DNA of 64,000 nt from Chryseobacterium oranimense (lineage in GTDB: Bacteria; Bacteroidota; Bacteroidia; Flavobacteriales; Weeksellaceae): contig NZ_FQWT01000007.1 in NCBI RefSeq assembly GCF_900129755.1, positions 1 to 64,000 on the forward strand. The letters are read 5' to 3'. A program made the position numbers and the translations under genes. Below are positions 1-8,040 of this stretch, piece by piece. Numbering within the stretch: the first letter of the stretch is position 1; each line of letters opens with the position of its first letter. Below the pieces are notes generated by a model. It saw only the letters and a list, made by a program, of their open reading frames with translations, ran no database searches and was not told where the DNA came from.

Positions 1-66
1 ACAGAAGTTAAGCCCACCAGCGCCGATGGTACTGCGACAAGCGGGAGAGTAGGCCGCCGCCAGTTT
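1..66 (+). rRNA. rrf: 5S ribosomal RNA, 3' part
   Basis: The first bases carry the conserved 5S text GAAGTTAAGCCCACCAGC and the closing GGGAGAGTAGG element, so this is the 3' half of a 5S rRNA cut by the window start. It should be the last gene of an rRNA operon transcribed rightward. The exact 3' end is uncertain by a few bases; a strong terminator follows directly. Confidence 0.9.
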
Positions 67-71
67 TTATT

Positions 72-108
72 AAAAGTCTCATACAACATGTTTGTGTGAG
101 ACTTTTTT
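72..108 (+). terminator. rRNA operon terminator
   Basis: Bases 72-86 pair with 92-106 in a 15-bp stem with one G-U pair and a 5-base loop, followed by a T run. It lies directly after the 5S gene and is a typical intrinsic terminator for the rRNA operon. Confidence 0.85.
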
Positions 109-109
109 G

Positions 110-458
110 TTTTTGGATATATAGATAGCTAAACCTATTCTATCCCATACCTATTCTATACCCAACCTAGCCTTTACCTGGACATCACTCATCACTCATT
201 ATCTTTACATAAGCAATATCTACAACTTCCGTTGAATCTAAATGTGACTAGTAAATTCGGGAGACTCATATATCTGAGATGCTTATAAAGTTTCGTCAAT
301 ATTTCAAGATTAATCATTCATAATCAGGGAAGAAAAATATTTTTGCTAATATTCTAATTATTGTGAAATATTTATATATTTGTTTAGAGCCATAAAACAA
401 ATTAATTGCGAAAGCCGAAAAGCATAAAGAGTAGGCAAAAAAACTAAAACAAAATACT
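110..458. other. Intergenic stretch with a short direct repeat and a -7-like box
   Basis: About 350 AT-rich bases with no convincing gene. It holds two copies of ACCTATTCTAT at 133-143 and 149-159 (period 16). A perfect Bacteroidota -7 box, TATATTTG, sits at 375-382 and probably starts the transcript of the peptide gene at 459. No -33 TTTG is seen at the usual distance. Confidence 0.5.
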
Positions 459-626
459 ATGAAAAATCTTAAGAAACTGACAAAAAAAGAACTGAAGACT
501 ATCGATGGTGGTGCTTTGGCATGCCCTCCTCCTGCAACTACTTGTGGGGAATGGTGTTCGTGGACCCCACAGCAAAGGCTGAGATGTCCTAATATGATCA
601 TAGATCCGGATCCGTGCGGATGTTAG
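459..626 (+). CDS. Double-glycine-leader, Cys-rich bacteriocin-like peptide precursor
   Basis: A 55-residue peptide begins MKNLKKLTKKELKTIDGG and continues with a 37-residue core containing six cysteines (22, 29, 33, 43, 53, 55), plus PPP and a C-terminal CGC. The basic, leucine-spaced leader ending in Gly-Gly at 17-18 matches the leader type of bacteriocin-like/RiPP precursors common in Chryseobacterium. Such leaders are normally cleaved after GG by a C39-type peptidase transporter. A -7 box lies 77 bases upstream and a terminator 24 bases downstream, so it looks like a single-gene unit. No modification, processing or immunity gene is visible nearby, so activity is inferred only from the leader and the Cys pattern. 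Confidence 0.75.
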   Translation: MKNLKKLTKKELKTIDGGALACPPPATTCGEWCSWTPQQRLRCPNMIIDPDPCGC

Positions 627-649
627 ATAAATAAGTTATTGAAAAAAAG

Positions 650-676
650 ATCCCTGGTATTACCGGGGATTTTTAT
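650..676 (+). terminator. Terminator after the GG-leader peptide gene
   Basis: Bases 650-658 pair with 662-670 (9-bp stem, one G-U pair, 3-base loop), followed by TTTTTAT. It ends the small peptide transcript. Confidence 0.75.
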
Positions 677-752
677 GTTAGTCATACTTAAAATATTTTT
701 AAAGCAGCCAATCTTTACTAACGGTTTGCTTTTCTATTAAGCAATATAAGAT

Positions 753-786
753 AAAAAAATCTCCTTATCATATCGATAAGGAGATT
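753..786 (-). terminator. Terminator of the DUF5686 gene
   Basis: A perfect 12-bp stem, 758-769 with 775-786, and a 5-base loop. Read leftward it ends in a T run (the A run at 753-759), directly after the stop codon of the gene at 792-3332. Confidence 0.85.
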
Positions 787-791
787 GTATT

Positions 792-3332
792 TTAAAATCC
801 GACCTGGAAGCCTGCTTTTATTCCAAATGTTGAAATATCCGGCCTGTCAAGGTAATTTCCTCTCCAGTTAAAGTCAACCCTGAATATTCTAAGGTTTCCG
901 ATTCCTATATTTTCAATTCCGAATCCGTATTCAAAATAAATTTGTTCGCTTGGTGCTGAATATTTGAATCCATCTACATTAATGGCTTTTGAAGCATCGC
1001 TTAAAGTTCCGTAAGCAGTTCTAATGAAAGCAATTTCTCTAAGCTTAAGTTTTTTAATCAAGGGAATAAAAGAGAGTATTTTTCCATTGAAATGATGCTC
1101 AAGATGCAACGTTGTGTAAGTGTCTGCCACAAACTCATAGTAGTTAAGCTGTGAAAATGTATTCTGTGCCAGGCTGTATGACTGGTTTCCAGGAATTACA
1201 TTCTGCAGGGCCAGCGGAACTGTGTCAAAAGTTTTTCCGGCTTCAAAGTTTACAATAGTTTTCCCCCAGCTTCCAATTAGGATTGGCTTGTAGAACATAA
1301 ACTGGAGCCTGTTATAGTTGAAATCACCGTTAAAAAGGCCTTCAATACCTCTGGTGTATTTAAGGATAATGGTAGGGGCCAGTGTTCCGTGCTCATAACG
1401 GTCAACTCCTGTCTGGGAGAACTTTGCTCCCGGTCTTGCAATTAAACTTAAAGTAACGTGAGAATCGTTAAGTGTTTTTCTCAGATCACCATTCCGGTAA
1501 TACATTAGGCTGAATTTATCAGGATTGGCTGATTTTATGCTCTGCAATGTTCCGTCTACACGAACCTGGAAGTTTTTCCATGGCTCAATGGAAGCAAAAA
1601 TGTTAGTTTTGTTAATGGAGCTCAAAGAAGCGTTTTCTCCTCTTGCAAAAAGAGTGGATGATGCAAAGGTACGTGCCATGATTCCATCATCAGTGGTAAG
1701 TTGCACACCCAGCTGCTCAATATCCCTCTTCGTACCGGCACCGATCATAAATCTGTTAACCCTGTTGAACATATAACGGCCTTCTGCACCATATTTAACC
1801 TGCTGATCTTTGAATCCATATGCAGTATAGAACTGAAGCCTCCAGGGATCGTTTTGCCCAAAGTAAGTTCTTGCTCCCAGTCTTATTCTGTCGCCTTCCA
1901 CTTCGTTTTTACCGTAAATTGAAAAAATAGGACCGATATCAATGCCTTTAAATGCATTATAATATCCTGATGCAAGGGTTTCATAGATTTTAACGATACG
2001 GTTGAATTTTGGTGTCTGCTGAAGCCTGTCAAGCATCTCATAAACGCCTTGTTCTGATTTGGATAATGAATCTGGTCTTGCTTTTAACCAATAAGCATCA
2101 TCTTTATCTACAAATTTGTCATCATACTCTTCCTGTTTCCGTGTGAAAACTTTATCATCAAGAGGCTTGTTGAAGTCGTATTGGGAATAATCCACCGTTC
2201 GTTTGGCAATAATACTTTTGGAGGTTCTTTTCTTTGCGAAAGGGGTAAGTTCTATTTCTGTAATAAATTTTTTAGGGAGGAAAGTATTCTCATCAGGGTT
2301 GTCATATTCCAGCTCTGTGGAAATGCTGTTGATGAAATTAACGTTGATCTTCTGTGTAGACTTTAATGTGGCTCCCAGAACAGCATAGTTGTCCGTGTCT
2401 ATATAAAGATAGCCCTGGAATGCTAAAACATCCTTTCTTTTAGGCTGATATCTTATTTTGTAGGCATTCTCACCATGGATCGAAATGGTGTCTGTCAGAT
2501 TATAATCATAGGTACTGAATCCGTTTGTCCCAACAGGGCTTGGGAATCCTATATCAAAATAATTTAATGTATTGTCGTAAATATTAATATCGCGGTAAAG
2601 ATTTTTTGCCGTGATGGTGATTACCTGATTATCCTGGAATCCAGATGTTTTTTGGGCAACAAGTAATCTTTTTGTCTTTTTTCCCGGTTTGTTTTCTCCA
2701 TAGTTTTCGTAGACGGATTCATTCAGGAAGATGGGAAGCCCAATCTTGCCGCTCGCTGTAGAGTCTGCGTAATCGAAAATAAAATCAAGTTTATTGAAGA
2801 TCTTTTTACTCATAAAAGCGCTGTCCAGATTGTTTGCATCAAACTGGATCTTTTCATATTCTTTATAAGTATAGGTATCGAATTTCTCCAGGCCGTTATT
2901 TCGTTTCCTTTTCCATACCTCCTGCATAATAGCATAGGCAGGATTTTCTTTTTTGTTCTTGTATTTTGGTTTTTCGTTGTGGATGACGATTTCACCAATG
3001 CTGCTTACCTTTTCCTGTGAAAGCTGTACGAAAACATTGGCCGCATTTTCAGGGGTGATATCAACGGTTTCGGTGGAATAGGCCTTTTTCGAAAACCTTA
3101 GTTTATGAATAATACTGTCGGACTGAACGCTAAAGCTTCCCAGGGTGGTCTTTAGAAAGGGTTCGGTATTATCATTTATAAAGACATCTACACCGGAAAT
3201 TTCTTTATTTGTTTTTGCGTCTGTAATTCTTCCATTCACTGTGTTTTGGGCGTATGCCAGGCAGGATATGAAGAGCAGAAAAAAAAGATTGTAATATTTA
3301 GAGTTGTTGTTTAACATCATTTGGTTCTTCAA
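792..3332 (-). CDS. DUF5686 / carboxypeptidase-regulatory-like outer-membrane protein
   Basis: This 846-residue protein starts with a signal peptide ending near AYAQ (about residue 28). A carboxypeptidase-regulatory-like beta-sandwich follows at roughly 30-115 (NTVNGRITDAKTNKEISGV...), as found at the N-terminus of many Bacteroidota outer-membrane proteins. The rest matches the DUF5686 family, ends in an aromatic residue (VGF), and is rich in alternating beta-strand segments, as expected for an outer-membrane barrel. Its function is unknown in the family. It is a single-gene unit with its own terminator. MLNNN at residue 6 is an alternative start. The candidate origin lies just upstream of its start. 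Confidence 0.8.
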   Translation of the reverse strand: MKNQMMLNNNSKYYNLFFLLFISCLAYAQNTVNGRITDAKTNKEISGVDVFINDNTEPFLKTTLGSFSVQSDSIIHKLRFSKKAYSTETVDITPENAANVFVQLSQEKVSSIGEIVIHNEKPKYKNKKENPAYAIMQEVWKRKRNNGLEKFDTYTYKEYEKIQFDANNLDSAFMSKKIFNKLDFIFDYADSTASGKIGLPIFLNESVYENYGENKPGKKTKRLLVAQKTSGFQDNQVITITAKNLYRDINIYDNTLNYFDIGFPSPVGTNGFSTYDYNLTDTISIHGENAYKIRYQPKRKDVLAFQGYLYIDTDNYAVLGATLKSTQKINVNFINSISTELEYDNPDENTFLPKKFITEIELTPFAKKRTSKSIIAKRTVDYSQYDFNKPLDDKVFTRKQEEYDDKFVDKDDAYWLKARPDSLSKSEQGVYEMLDRLQQTPKFNRIVKIYETLASGYYNAFKGIDIGPIFSIYGKNEVEGDRIRLGARTYFGQNDPWRLQFYTAYGFKDQQVKYGAEGRYMFNRVNRFMIGAGTKRDIEQLGVQLTTDDGIMARTFASSTLFARGENASLSSINKTNIFASIEPWKNFQVRVDGTLQSIKSANPDKFSLMYYRNGDLRKTLNDSHVTLSLIARPGAKFSQTGVDRYEHGTLAPTIILKYTRGIEGLFNGDFNYNRLQFMFYKPILIGSWGKTIVNFEAGKTFDTVPLALQNVIPGNQSYSLAQNTFSQLNYYEFVADTYTTLHLEHHFNGKILSFIPLIKKLKLREIAFIRTAYGTLSDASKAINVDGFKYSAPSEQIYFEYGFGIENIGIGNLRIFRVDFNWRGNYLDRPDISTFGIKAGFQVGF

Positions 3333-3494
3333 GCAATTAGCACAAACAAAAAGCGTGCTGTTTATTTAAAAAAGATCATTTTTTTTAACGTTTTCTATGA
3401 AAATTCATAAAACAGCAAATGTAGCAAAAATAACAGTAAAAGATTATGATAATTAATGAGTTGATCATAACGGATTTTAATGTTAAAAAGCAAT

Positions 3495-3814
3495 TGTGAA
3501 TAAGGTTAGTATAAAGAGGGAAACTAACAACTTTTTCACATTTTTTCCGCAGCTTTTCACAGCTTGTTAATAAGATTTCAAGATGTTTTTAAGAAGTTAT
3601 CCATACGTTATTCACGGAAATACAAACGTATTTCATCATCATGCTAATAGCTTGCTGATATTTTTTCCACAGGTTATTAACATTGTATTTTATTTATTAT
3701 AAGCCAGTTAATGATAAAATTCATTTTTTTCCACAGTAATATGGTAACTATAATATTTTCTTCAGATGATTAATTATTAAAGAATTACTAACACTTTTGG
3801 TTTTTTGTGGATAA
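3495..3814. other. oriC: Candidate replication origin: cluster of DnaA-box-like 9-mers
   Basis: This gene-free AT-rich stretch contains an exact DnaA box TTATCCACA on the minus strand (3806-3814). It also has TTATTCACA (minus, 3495-3503), TTTTTCACA (3532-3540), TTATCCATA (3597-3605), TTATTCACG (3608-3616) and TTTTCCACA twice (3663-3671 and 3727-3735). TTTTCACA at 3554-3561 is a weaker match. AT-rich runs such as TTGTTAATAAG lie between them. This density within 320 bases is what an oriC shows, and the lack of any reading frame over about 640 bases supports it. Against it: dnaA is not in the window, and the 5S gene 3.5 kb to the left would be transcribed toward the origin, which is unusual. 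Confidence 0.5.
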
Positions 3815-3882
3815 TTTCAAAAAATATAATACACAGATCAAGATGATAAGAATTGATAAATAAATCTACTTTTGAGCTACAG

Positions 3883-3912
3883 AAAAAAGACTTACTTGTT
3901 TGTAAGTCTTTT
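3883..3912. terminator. Bidirectional terminator downstream of the SnoaL-like gene
   Basis: An 11-bp perfect stem, 3885-3895 with 3902-3912, has A and T runs on its two sides. It lies about 60 bases beyond the stop of the leftward gene at 3974-4813 and would stop that transcript before the candidate origin. Confidence 0.75.
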
Positions 3913-3973
3913 CCGGCTTCTGAATCGAGAGCTTTCTTTGATTATGAAAGTTGTAAGTGAATAGTTAATGTTT

Positions 3974-4813
3974 CTATTCTTGAAAAGTTTGATATTGGCC
4001 ACGTTCCATTTTTATATTCAATCTTGCGTAAAAATCTTTTGGATTAAATCCTGTTCTTTTGTATTCTTTCTGTACTGCCAATTTTGCTTCATTCAGCCTT
4101 TTCCGGTTCTCCCATTCTGCAACAGTAATGATAGTCAGGTTTCCGCTATCATCATAACTTTCCAGAACTTTATCGCTAATGAACCCTGAAAGATTTTTAA
4201 TAAAAACTCTATTGTAAGCCATTCTTTCTTTGAATTCCGCAACGGAAGATTTTGGAATAAAAAATTTATCAATTAGAAAAAGGATATTTGGATCAGCGGG
4301 TTTCGGTGGAATTGGTAAGGCTTCCAATTGTTGTAGAAAGCTAAAACGGTCCGTTTCAATTTCGCTGAAAACAATTTTTTCATTTTTAAATATATAGGTT
4401 GCAATTCCGTTTACAGAAATCGTTTTATGGGTGGGGATAATGTTTTGAAACGGGAGTTGATGTGTTCCGGTAAATATTTGTTTAACGATCACTTTATTAT
4501 CTTCAGCAATGATATCCTCAATTTTCCATTGGGCATCAGGAAAAGCGGTGGCTAATTCGGCAATTGGCTTTTTGAAGGCGGCTACACCCTTTGCTCCAAC
4601 AGAATTGGTATAGATATCCGATATTAAAATGGGCAACTTTTCAAACTGTTTAGGATTAAGTATAGAGTCGTAAAGAAGCCGTATAGCTTCTTTGTTTCTG
4701 ATAATGTTCATTGGCTGAGTATTTTTAAATGATCTGGTTTGTGAAAACAAAGACATGGTTTGGCTGAATAACAAAACGGATGTCAGAACTATTTTGAATT
4801 TTGGGCTCATCAT
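3974..4813 (-). CDS. Secreted SnoaL-like / antibiotic-monooxygenase-like two-domain protein
   Basis: The 279-residue protein has an N-terminal signal peptide (to about LFSQ, residue 25). A SnoaL/ester-cyclase-like alpha+beta domain at about 38-165 carries the typical text for an effective dose of a small substrate pocket (FPDAQWKIEDIIAEDNKVIVK, then FTGTH). A C-terminal region at about 175-265 has the look of a dimeric alpha/beta-barrel (ABM-like) domain (FIPKSSVAEFKERM ... GFISDKVL). SnoaL-like proteins bind or cyclise small molecules; the substrate here is unknown. It lies 65 bases downstream of an AraC-type regulator on the same strand, probably in one operon. The domain assignment is by pattern and moderate in strength. 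Confidence 0.6.
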   Translation of the reverse strand: MMSPKFKIVLTSVLLFSQTMSLFSQTRSFKNTQPMNIIRNKEAIRLLYDSILNPKQFEKLPILISDIYTNSVGAKGVAAFKKPIAELATAFPDAQWKIEDIIAEDNKVIVKQIFTGTHQLPFQNIIPTHKTISVNGIATYIFKNEKIVFSEIETDRFSFLQQLEALPIPPKPADPNILFLIDKFFIPKSSVAEFKERMAYNRVFIKNLSGFISDKVLESYDDSGNLTIITVAEWENRKRLNEAKLAVQKEYKRTGFNPKDFYARLNIKMERGQYQTFQE

Positions 4814-4878
4814 TAAAGTAATTTATTGATGCAAAGTTCAAGACTTGTCTCCTCAAATCATTGTAAAAAATCATTGAT

Positions 4879-5649
4879 TTACCAATAGGAAGCAGATTTG
4901 TAAAACTCTGTTGGTGTTTGGCCGGTGAAAAGTTTAAAATCTTTGTTGAAATGAGCCTGATCGTAGAATCCGGCATCAAAAGCAGTGTCCAAAAGCCGCC
5001 CGTCTGTCTTTAAAGGAATGGCCGCGGACATCCGGATAATGGATGCGAACTGTTTGGGCGAGGAACCGATGCTTTTTCTAAACCGTTTCTCAAAGGCATC
5101 GTTGCTGATGTGTAGCATCTCTGCTAATTCGTTTATTTTTATATCTCCTCTTGCCTGCTGAATTTTAGCAACGGCATTTGCTATCATGCTATCGGGATTT
5201 GGATTAATTAGTCTTTTTAATAAGAACTTTTCCACAATTTTTACTCTTTGAAAGTTGTTTTTTGCTTCACACAACATTTCCTCGGTATTTCTGACTTCGT
5301 CAGGATCCAAAATATCATCAAGCAAAATACTTTTCTCAAATAAACCGTAAAGAGGTTCTTTAAAAAATGCGGAGGCTCCGCTCTCTTTGAACATGACAAT
5401 TAATGTGGAAGTATTCGGGGAATAATTGATAAGCCGTACTGATTTCCGGAGCCCTGAAATTATTGCTTTTGGCAGTATGATCCGCTCCGAATTCACAGTG
5501 TATGAGTTTTGTCCGCTAAAACAAAAAGCCATGGCTATTGAGCTTCCCGGTAATACTCTGTTCTGTATTTCCTCATGGCTTTCAATAATTTTGATAGCCT
5601 TTATAAAAGGCTCCAGTGCTTTTATTGGTTTATACTCAATTATTTCCAT
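4879..5649 (-). CDS. AraC family transcriptional regulator
   Basis: This 256-residue regulator has an N-terminal sensing region (about 1-145, resembling the DUF6597 type) and a C-terminal AraC double helix-turn-helix at about 155-250. The latter has KINELAEMLHISNDAFEKRF, then FKLFTGQTPTEFYK, the usual second-helix signature. It is transcribed leftward and followed after 65 bases by the secreted SnoaL-like gene, which is its most likely target. The ligand cannot be read from sequence. Confidence 0.85.
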   Translation of the reverse strand: MEIIEYKPIKALEPFIKAIKIIESHEEIQNRVLPGSSIAMAFCFSGQNSYTVNSERIILPKAIISGLRKSVRLINYSPNTSTLIVMFKESGASAFFKEPLYGLFEKSILLDDILDPDEVRNTEEMLCEAKNNFQRVKIVEKFLLKRLINPNPDSMIANAVAKIQQARGDIKINELAEMLHISNDAFEKRFRKSIGSSPKQFASIIRMSAAIPLKTDGRLLDTAFDAGFYDQAHFNKDFKLFTGQTPTEFYKSASYW

Positions 5650-5846
5650 TCTGCTTACTTCTGGTATAGTGCTGTGATGCTAATTAACGCTTGGGTATTA
5701 TGGATATTTTATTGATTGTCAGTTGTTTTTATGTAATAAATATAAGAATTTTCTTCGGTTTAAAGATTATACGGACATTTCATTATTTAAACACGATATA
5801 AAATGATAGAAAAGCTGTAAATGCTTAATTATATTGGAGTAAAATA

Positions 5847-5876
5847 AAAAAGACTTACAGAAATGTAAGTCTTTTT
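5847..5876 (-). terminator. Terminator of tRNA-Asn copy 1
   Basis: A perfect 13-bp stem (5847-5859 with 5864-5876) with a GAAA loop. Read leftward it ends in a T run (complement of the A run at 5845-5851) two bases after the tRNA 3' end. Confidence 0.85.
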
Positions 5877-5878
5877 GG

Positions 5879-5952
5879 CTCCTCCTGCTGGGCTCGAACC
5901 AGCGACCCTCTGATTAACAGTCAGATGCTCTAACCAACTGAGCTAAGGAGGA
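5879..5952 (-). tRNA. tRNA-Asn (GTT), copy 1
   Basis: On the minus strand, 74 bases fold into a full cloverleaf: acceptor TCCTCCT/AGGAGGA, D arm GCTC/GAGC, anticodon stem TCTGA/TCAGA with loop CTGTTAA (anticodon GTT, Asn), T arm GCTGG/CCAGC with loop TTCGAGC, and discriminator G. CCA is not encoded. It is identical over all 74 bases to the copy at 9132-9205. Its own promoter lies at 5975-6006 and a terminator follows, so it should be functional on its own. The two copies bracket the arsenic operon. Confidence 0.97.
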
Positions 5953-5974
5953 ATTTCCTTTGTTTAAGGTGCTG

Positions 5975-6006
5975 CAAATATAAAAGGAATATTAATATCA
6001 GGCAAA
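5975..6006 (-). promoter_or_regulatory. Promoter of tRNA-Asn copy 1
   Basis: On the minus strand, TTTG (6003-6006), 20 bases, then TATATTTG (5975-5982): an exact Bacteroidota -33/-7 pair. It lies 22 bases upstream of the tRNA 5' end. Confidence 0.85.
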
Positions 6007-6218
6007 TTTTATCCCCAATTAACGGTGTTTTTTAACTAAAAATGTTGAATTTCAGCTACAAATATTTTGGGTTATTTGTAGATTGAGCCTGAACATCTTT
6101 AATAAATGGGGGATTTGCACATTCGTTGCGGATTAATTTCCTGATTCCAGCTGATTCTTCACTAAATTGAAATAGTCTGCTTTACGATATTCCAGGTAGT
6201 TTATTGCATATTGTTGGG

Positions 6219-7247
6219 TTAATAATATTTCTTTTTTAACCATAAACTTATCCGTACAAGCAGTATCAAAACCGGCACTTCTACCAATGGTCCGATTACA
6301 CCCACGAATGCCTGGGGAGAGTGTATCCCAAATACGGATATAGCAACTGCAATTGCTAATTCAAAGTTGTTTCCTGTTGCCGTGAAAGCTATCGAGGCAT
6401 TTTTATCATAGGGAACATTAAATGATTTATTGATAAAGAAACTTACAAAAAACATCAGCACAAAGTAAACGATTAATGGTGCAGCCACTTTTAAAACATC
6501 TAATGGTAATTCAAGTATCTTATCTCCTTTAAGGCTGAACATTAAAATAATGGTGAATAAAAGGGCATACAAAGTCCAGGGGGATATTTTAGGAATAAAC
6601 TTCCTGTTGTACCATTCTAAACCTTTTGATTTAATTAAAAAGTAACGGCTCAAAAAACCTGCTAGAAAAGGAATTCCTAAATATATCAAAACACTTTCGG
6701 TAACGTCTTTCATTGATACGGTTACATTAAAATTAGCCAAACCTAATTTTTCAGGCAAAACATTGATGAAAAGCCAAACCATAAAGCTGTAGCTCAATAC
6801 CTGAAATATGCTGTTTAAAGCTACTAACAATGCACCATACTCACGATTACCTTTGGCTAAATCGTTCCATACAAGTACCATTGCAATACATCTTGCTAAG
6901 CCAATAAGGATTAAACCAATCATGTAATCAGGCTCGTTTCTCAGGAAAATAATTGCCAATAGGAACATTAAAACCGGACCGATAACCCAATTCAATAACA
7001 AAGAAATTCCAATTGTTTTTTTATCTTGAAAAACTTTAGGCAACAAGGAATAATCAACCTTTGCTAATGGCGGGTACATCATAATGATTAAACCAATGGC
7101 CAATGGGATATTAGTAGTTCCTACTGATAAGGAATTGGTGATATCAGAAATATTAGGAAAAAAATATCCTAAGCCTATTCCTAAAAACATTGCTAAGAAT
7201 ATCCAGAGTGTGAGAAACCTGTCAAGAAATTTTAATTTTGGCTGCAT
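6219..7247 (-). CDS. arsB: ACR3-family arsenite efflux transporter
   Basis: This 342-residue integral membrane protein has about ten hydrophobic segments and the ACR3 hallmark [17 protein letters not shown], with the conserved cysteine at 120, plus the ALNSIFQ and [13 protein letters not shown] segments of the family. ACR3 exports arsenite from the cytosol by the proton gradient. It is the last gene of a leftward operon (arsR, DUF6428, arsC, GNAT remnant, this gene), 41 bases after the remnant's stop. It is of ACR3 type rather than ArsB of the E. coli type, although the symbol arsB is commonly used for both (acr3 is the alternative). Confidence 0.93.
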   Translation of the reverse strand: MQPKLKFLDRFLTLWIFLAMFLGIGLGYFFPNISDITNSLSVGTTNIPLAIGLIIMMYPPLAKVDYSLLPKVFQDKKTIGISLLLNWVIGPVLMFLLAIIFLRNEPDYMIGLILIGLARCIAMVLVWNDLAKGNREYGALLVALNSIFQVLSYSFMVWLFINVLPEKLGLANFNVTVSMKDVTESVLIYLGIPFLAGFLSRYFLIKSKGLEWYNRKFIPKISPWTLYALLFTIILMFSLKGDKILELPLDVLKVAAPLIVYFVLMFFVSFFINKSFNVPYDKNASIAFTATGNNFELAIAVAISVFGIHSPQAFVGVIGPLVEVPVLILLVRISLWLKKKYY

Positions 7248-7288
7248 TTTATTATTTTAATCTATTCCTGCTATTTTACTTCTTCATT

Positions 7289-7405
7289 TCAAGCCTCCCA
7301 CGAAGGTGCTGTGGTCTCAAATGTTGCAATACCGGTAGCAATACCCTGTTCGTATATATTAGATATTTCGGGATAATGTTCTTTTTCAATTGCTAATACT
7401 TCCAT
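7289..7405 (-). pseudogene. Truncated GNAT acetyltransferase (ArsN-like) remnant
   Basis: A 38-residue frame starts two bases after the arsC stop and reads MEVLAIEKEHYPEISNIYEQ, then GIATGIATFETTAPSWEA and stop. This matches the N-terminus of GNAT N-acetyltransferases of the phosphinothricin/arsinothricin type, whose GIATFET...PSWE text is characteristic and which normally run to about 165 residues. The acetyl-CoA binding and catalytic parts are missing, so the product cannot be active as an acetyltransferase. Position and orientation show it was once the gene between arsC and arsB. A short expressed peptide cannot be excluded. Confidence 0.7.
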
Positions 7406-7406
7406 T

Positions 7407-8018
7407 CTATTTTTTTATTTGTGAAAAAACATAAAACATTTCAGCTCCAATCTGTACACTTCTTTCTTGATAAACTTTTGTTTGTTCAGGTGTGTTATCC
7501 GAAATTTTCGGGTCCTCAAAGGTGATAGGAATACGTGCGTCGGCACCGACAATGAATGGGCAGCCACCATCAGCCTGGGAACAGGTCATGATTGCAGCAA
7601 AACCGGAAGCTGGATTAAAAGGACTGTCATATCTTTTGGAAAAGCCTATGATTGGATGACTATTTTCACTGGACTTGACAGCGTAGACGGGGTTTTCAGT
7701 GCCGGAAATCTCCAGTATTGTAAACCCTTGTTCTTTCAGGGTTTCTATAACTTTAGGAAACATTGCAGTTTCTTCTGTTCCCCCGGAGTAACAAGTTACA
7801 CCCGGAACTTTATAATAAATACCTGCAATTTGTGCCCAAACTTGTGATAAATGGCTCCTTCTTGAGTTATGGGTACAGATAAAATTGATATTGACATCTT
7901 TTTTTTCTTCCAGCTTTTTTTGAATAAAGTCAACCAAGGGTGCTAATGTCGCTTTTCTATCTTCATTAATTTCTTGATTCTTTAATAATTCTATTGTTTC
8001 TAATAATTTGGGATACAT
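7407..8018 (-). CDS. arsC: Arsenate reductase, low-molecular-weight phosphatase type
   Basis: The 203-residue protein carries the phosphatase P-loop CTHNSRR (Cys48-X5-Arg54), followed by SHLSQVW, and a later MTCSQADGGCPF cysteine pair, which may serve in the reductase disulfide relay. It matches the arsenate reductase/protein-tyrosine-phosphatase-like proteins found in Bacteroidota ars operons, longer than the 130-residue Gram-positive ArsC. It converts arsenate to arsenite for export by the ACR3 pump encoded downstream. It lies 22 bases after the DUF6428 gene and two bases before the acetyltransferase remnant. Confidence 0.9.
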   Translation of the reverse strand: MYPKLLETIELLKNQEINEDRKATLAPLVDFIQKKLEEKKDVNINFICTHNSRRSHLSQVWAQIAGIYYKVPGVTCYSGGTEETAMFPKVIETLKEQGFTILEISGTENPVYAVKSSENSHPIIGFSKRYDSPFNPASGFAAIMTCSQADGGCPFIVGADARIPITFEDPKISDNTPEQTKVYQERSVQIGAEMFYVFSQIKK

Positions 8019-8040
8019 AGCTTATTTTTAGATTAAAATT

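Noticed and set aside
314-601. 95-codon leftward frame over the GG-leader peptide gene
   Set aside because: It has a low-complexity Phe/Ser-rich product and lies antisense to the much better supported peptide gene with promoter and terminator.
6133-6220. Leftward frame ending LEYRKADYFNLVKNQLESGN after arsB
   Set aside because: It has no start codon, is under 35 codons, and matches no family I know; it may be a remnant but is not distinguishable from chance.
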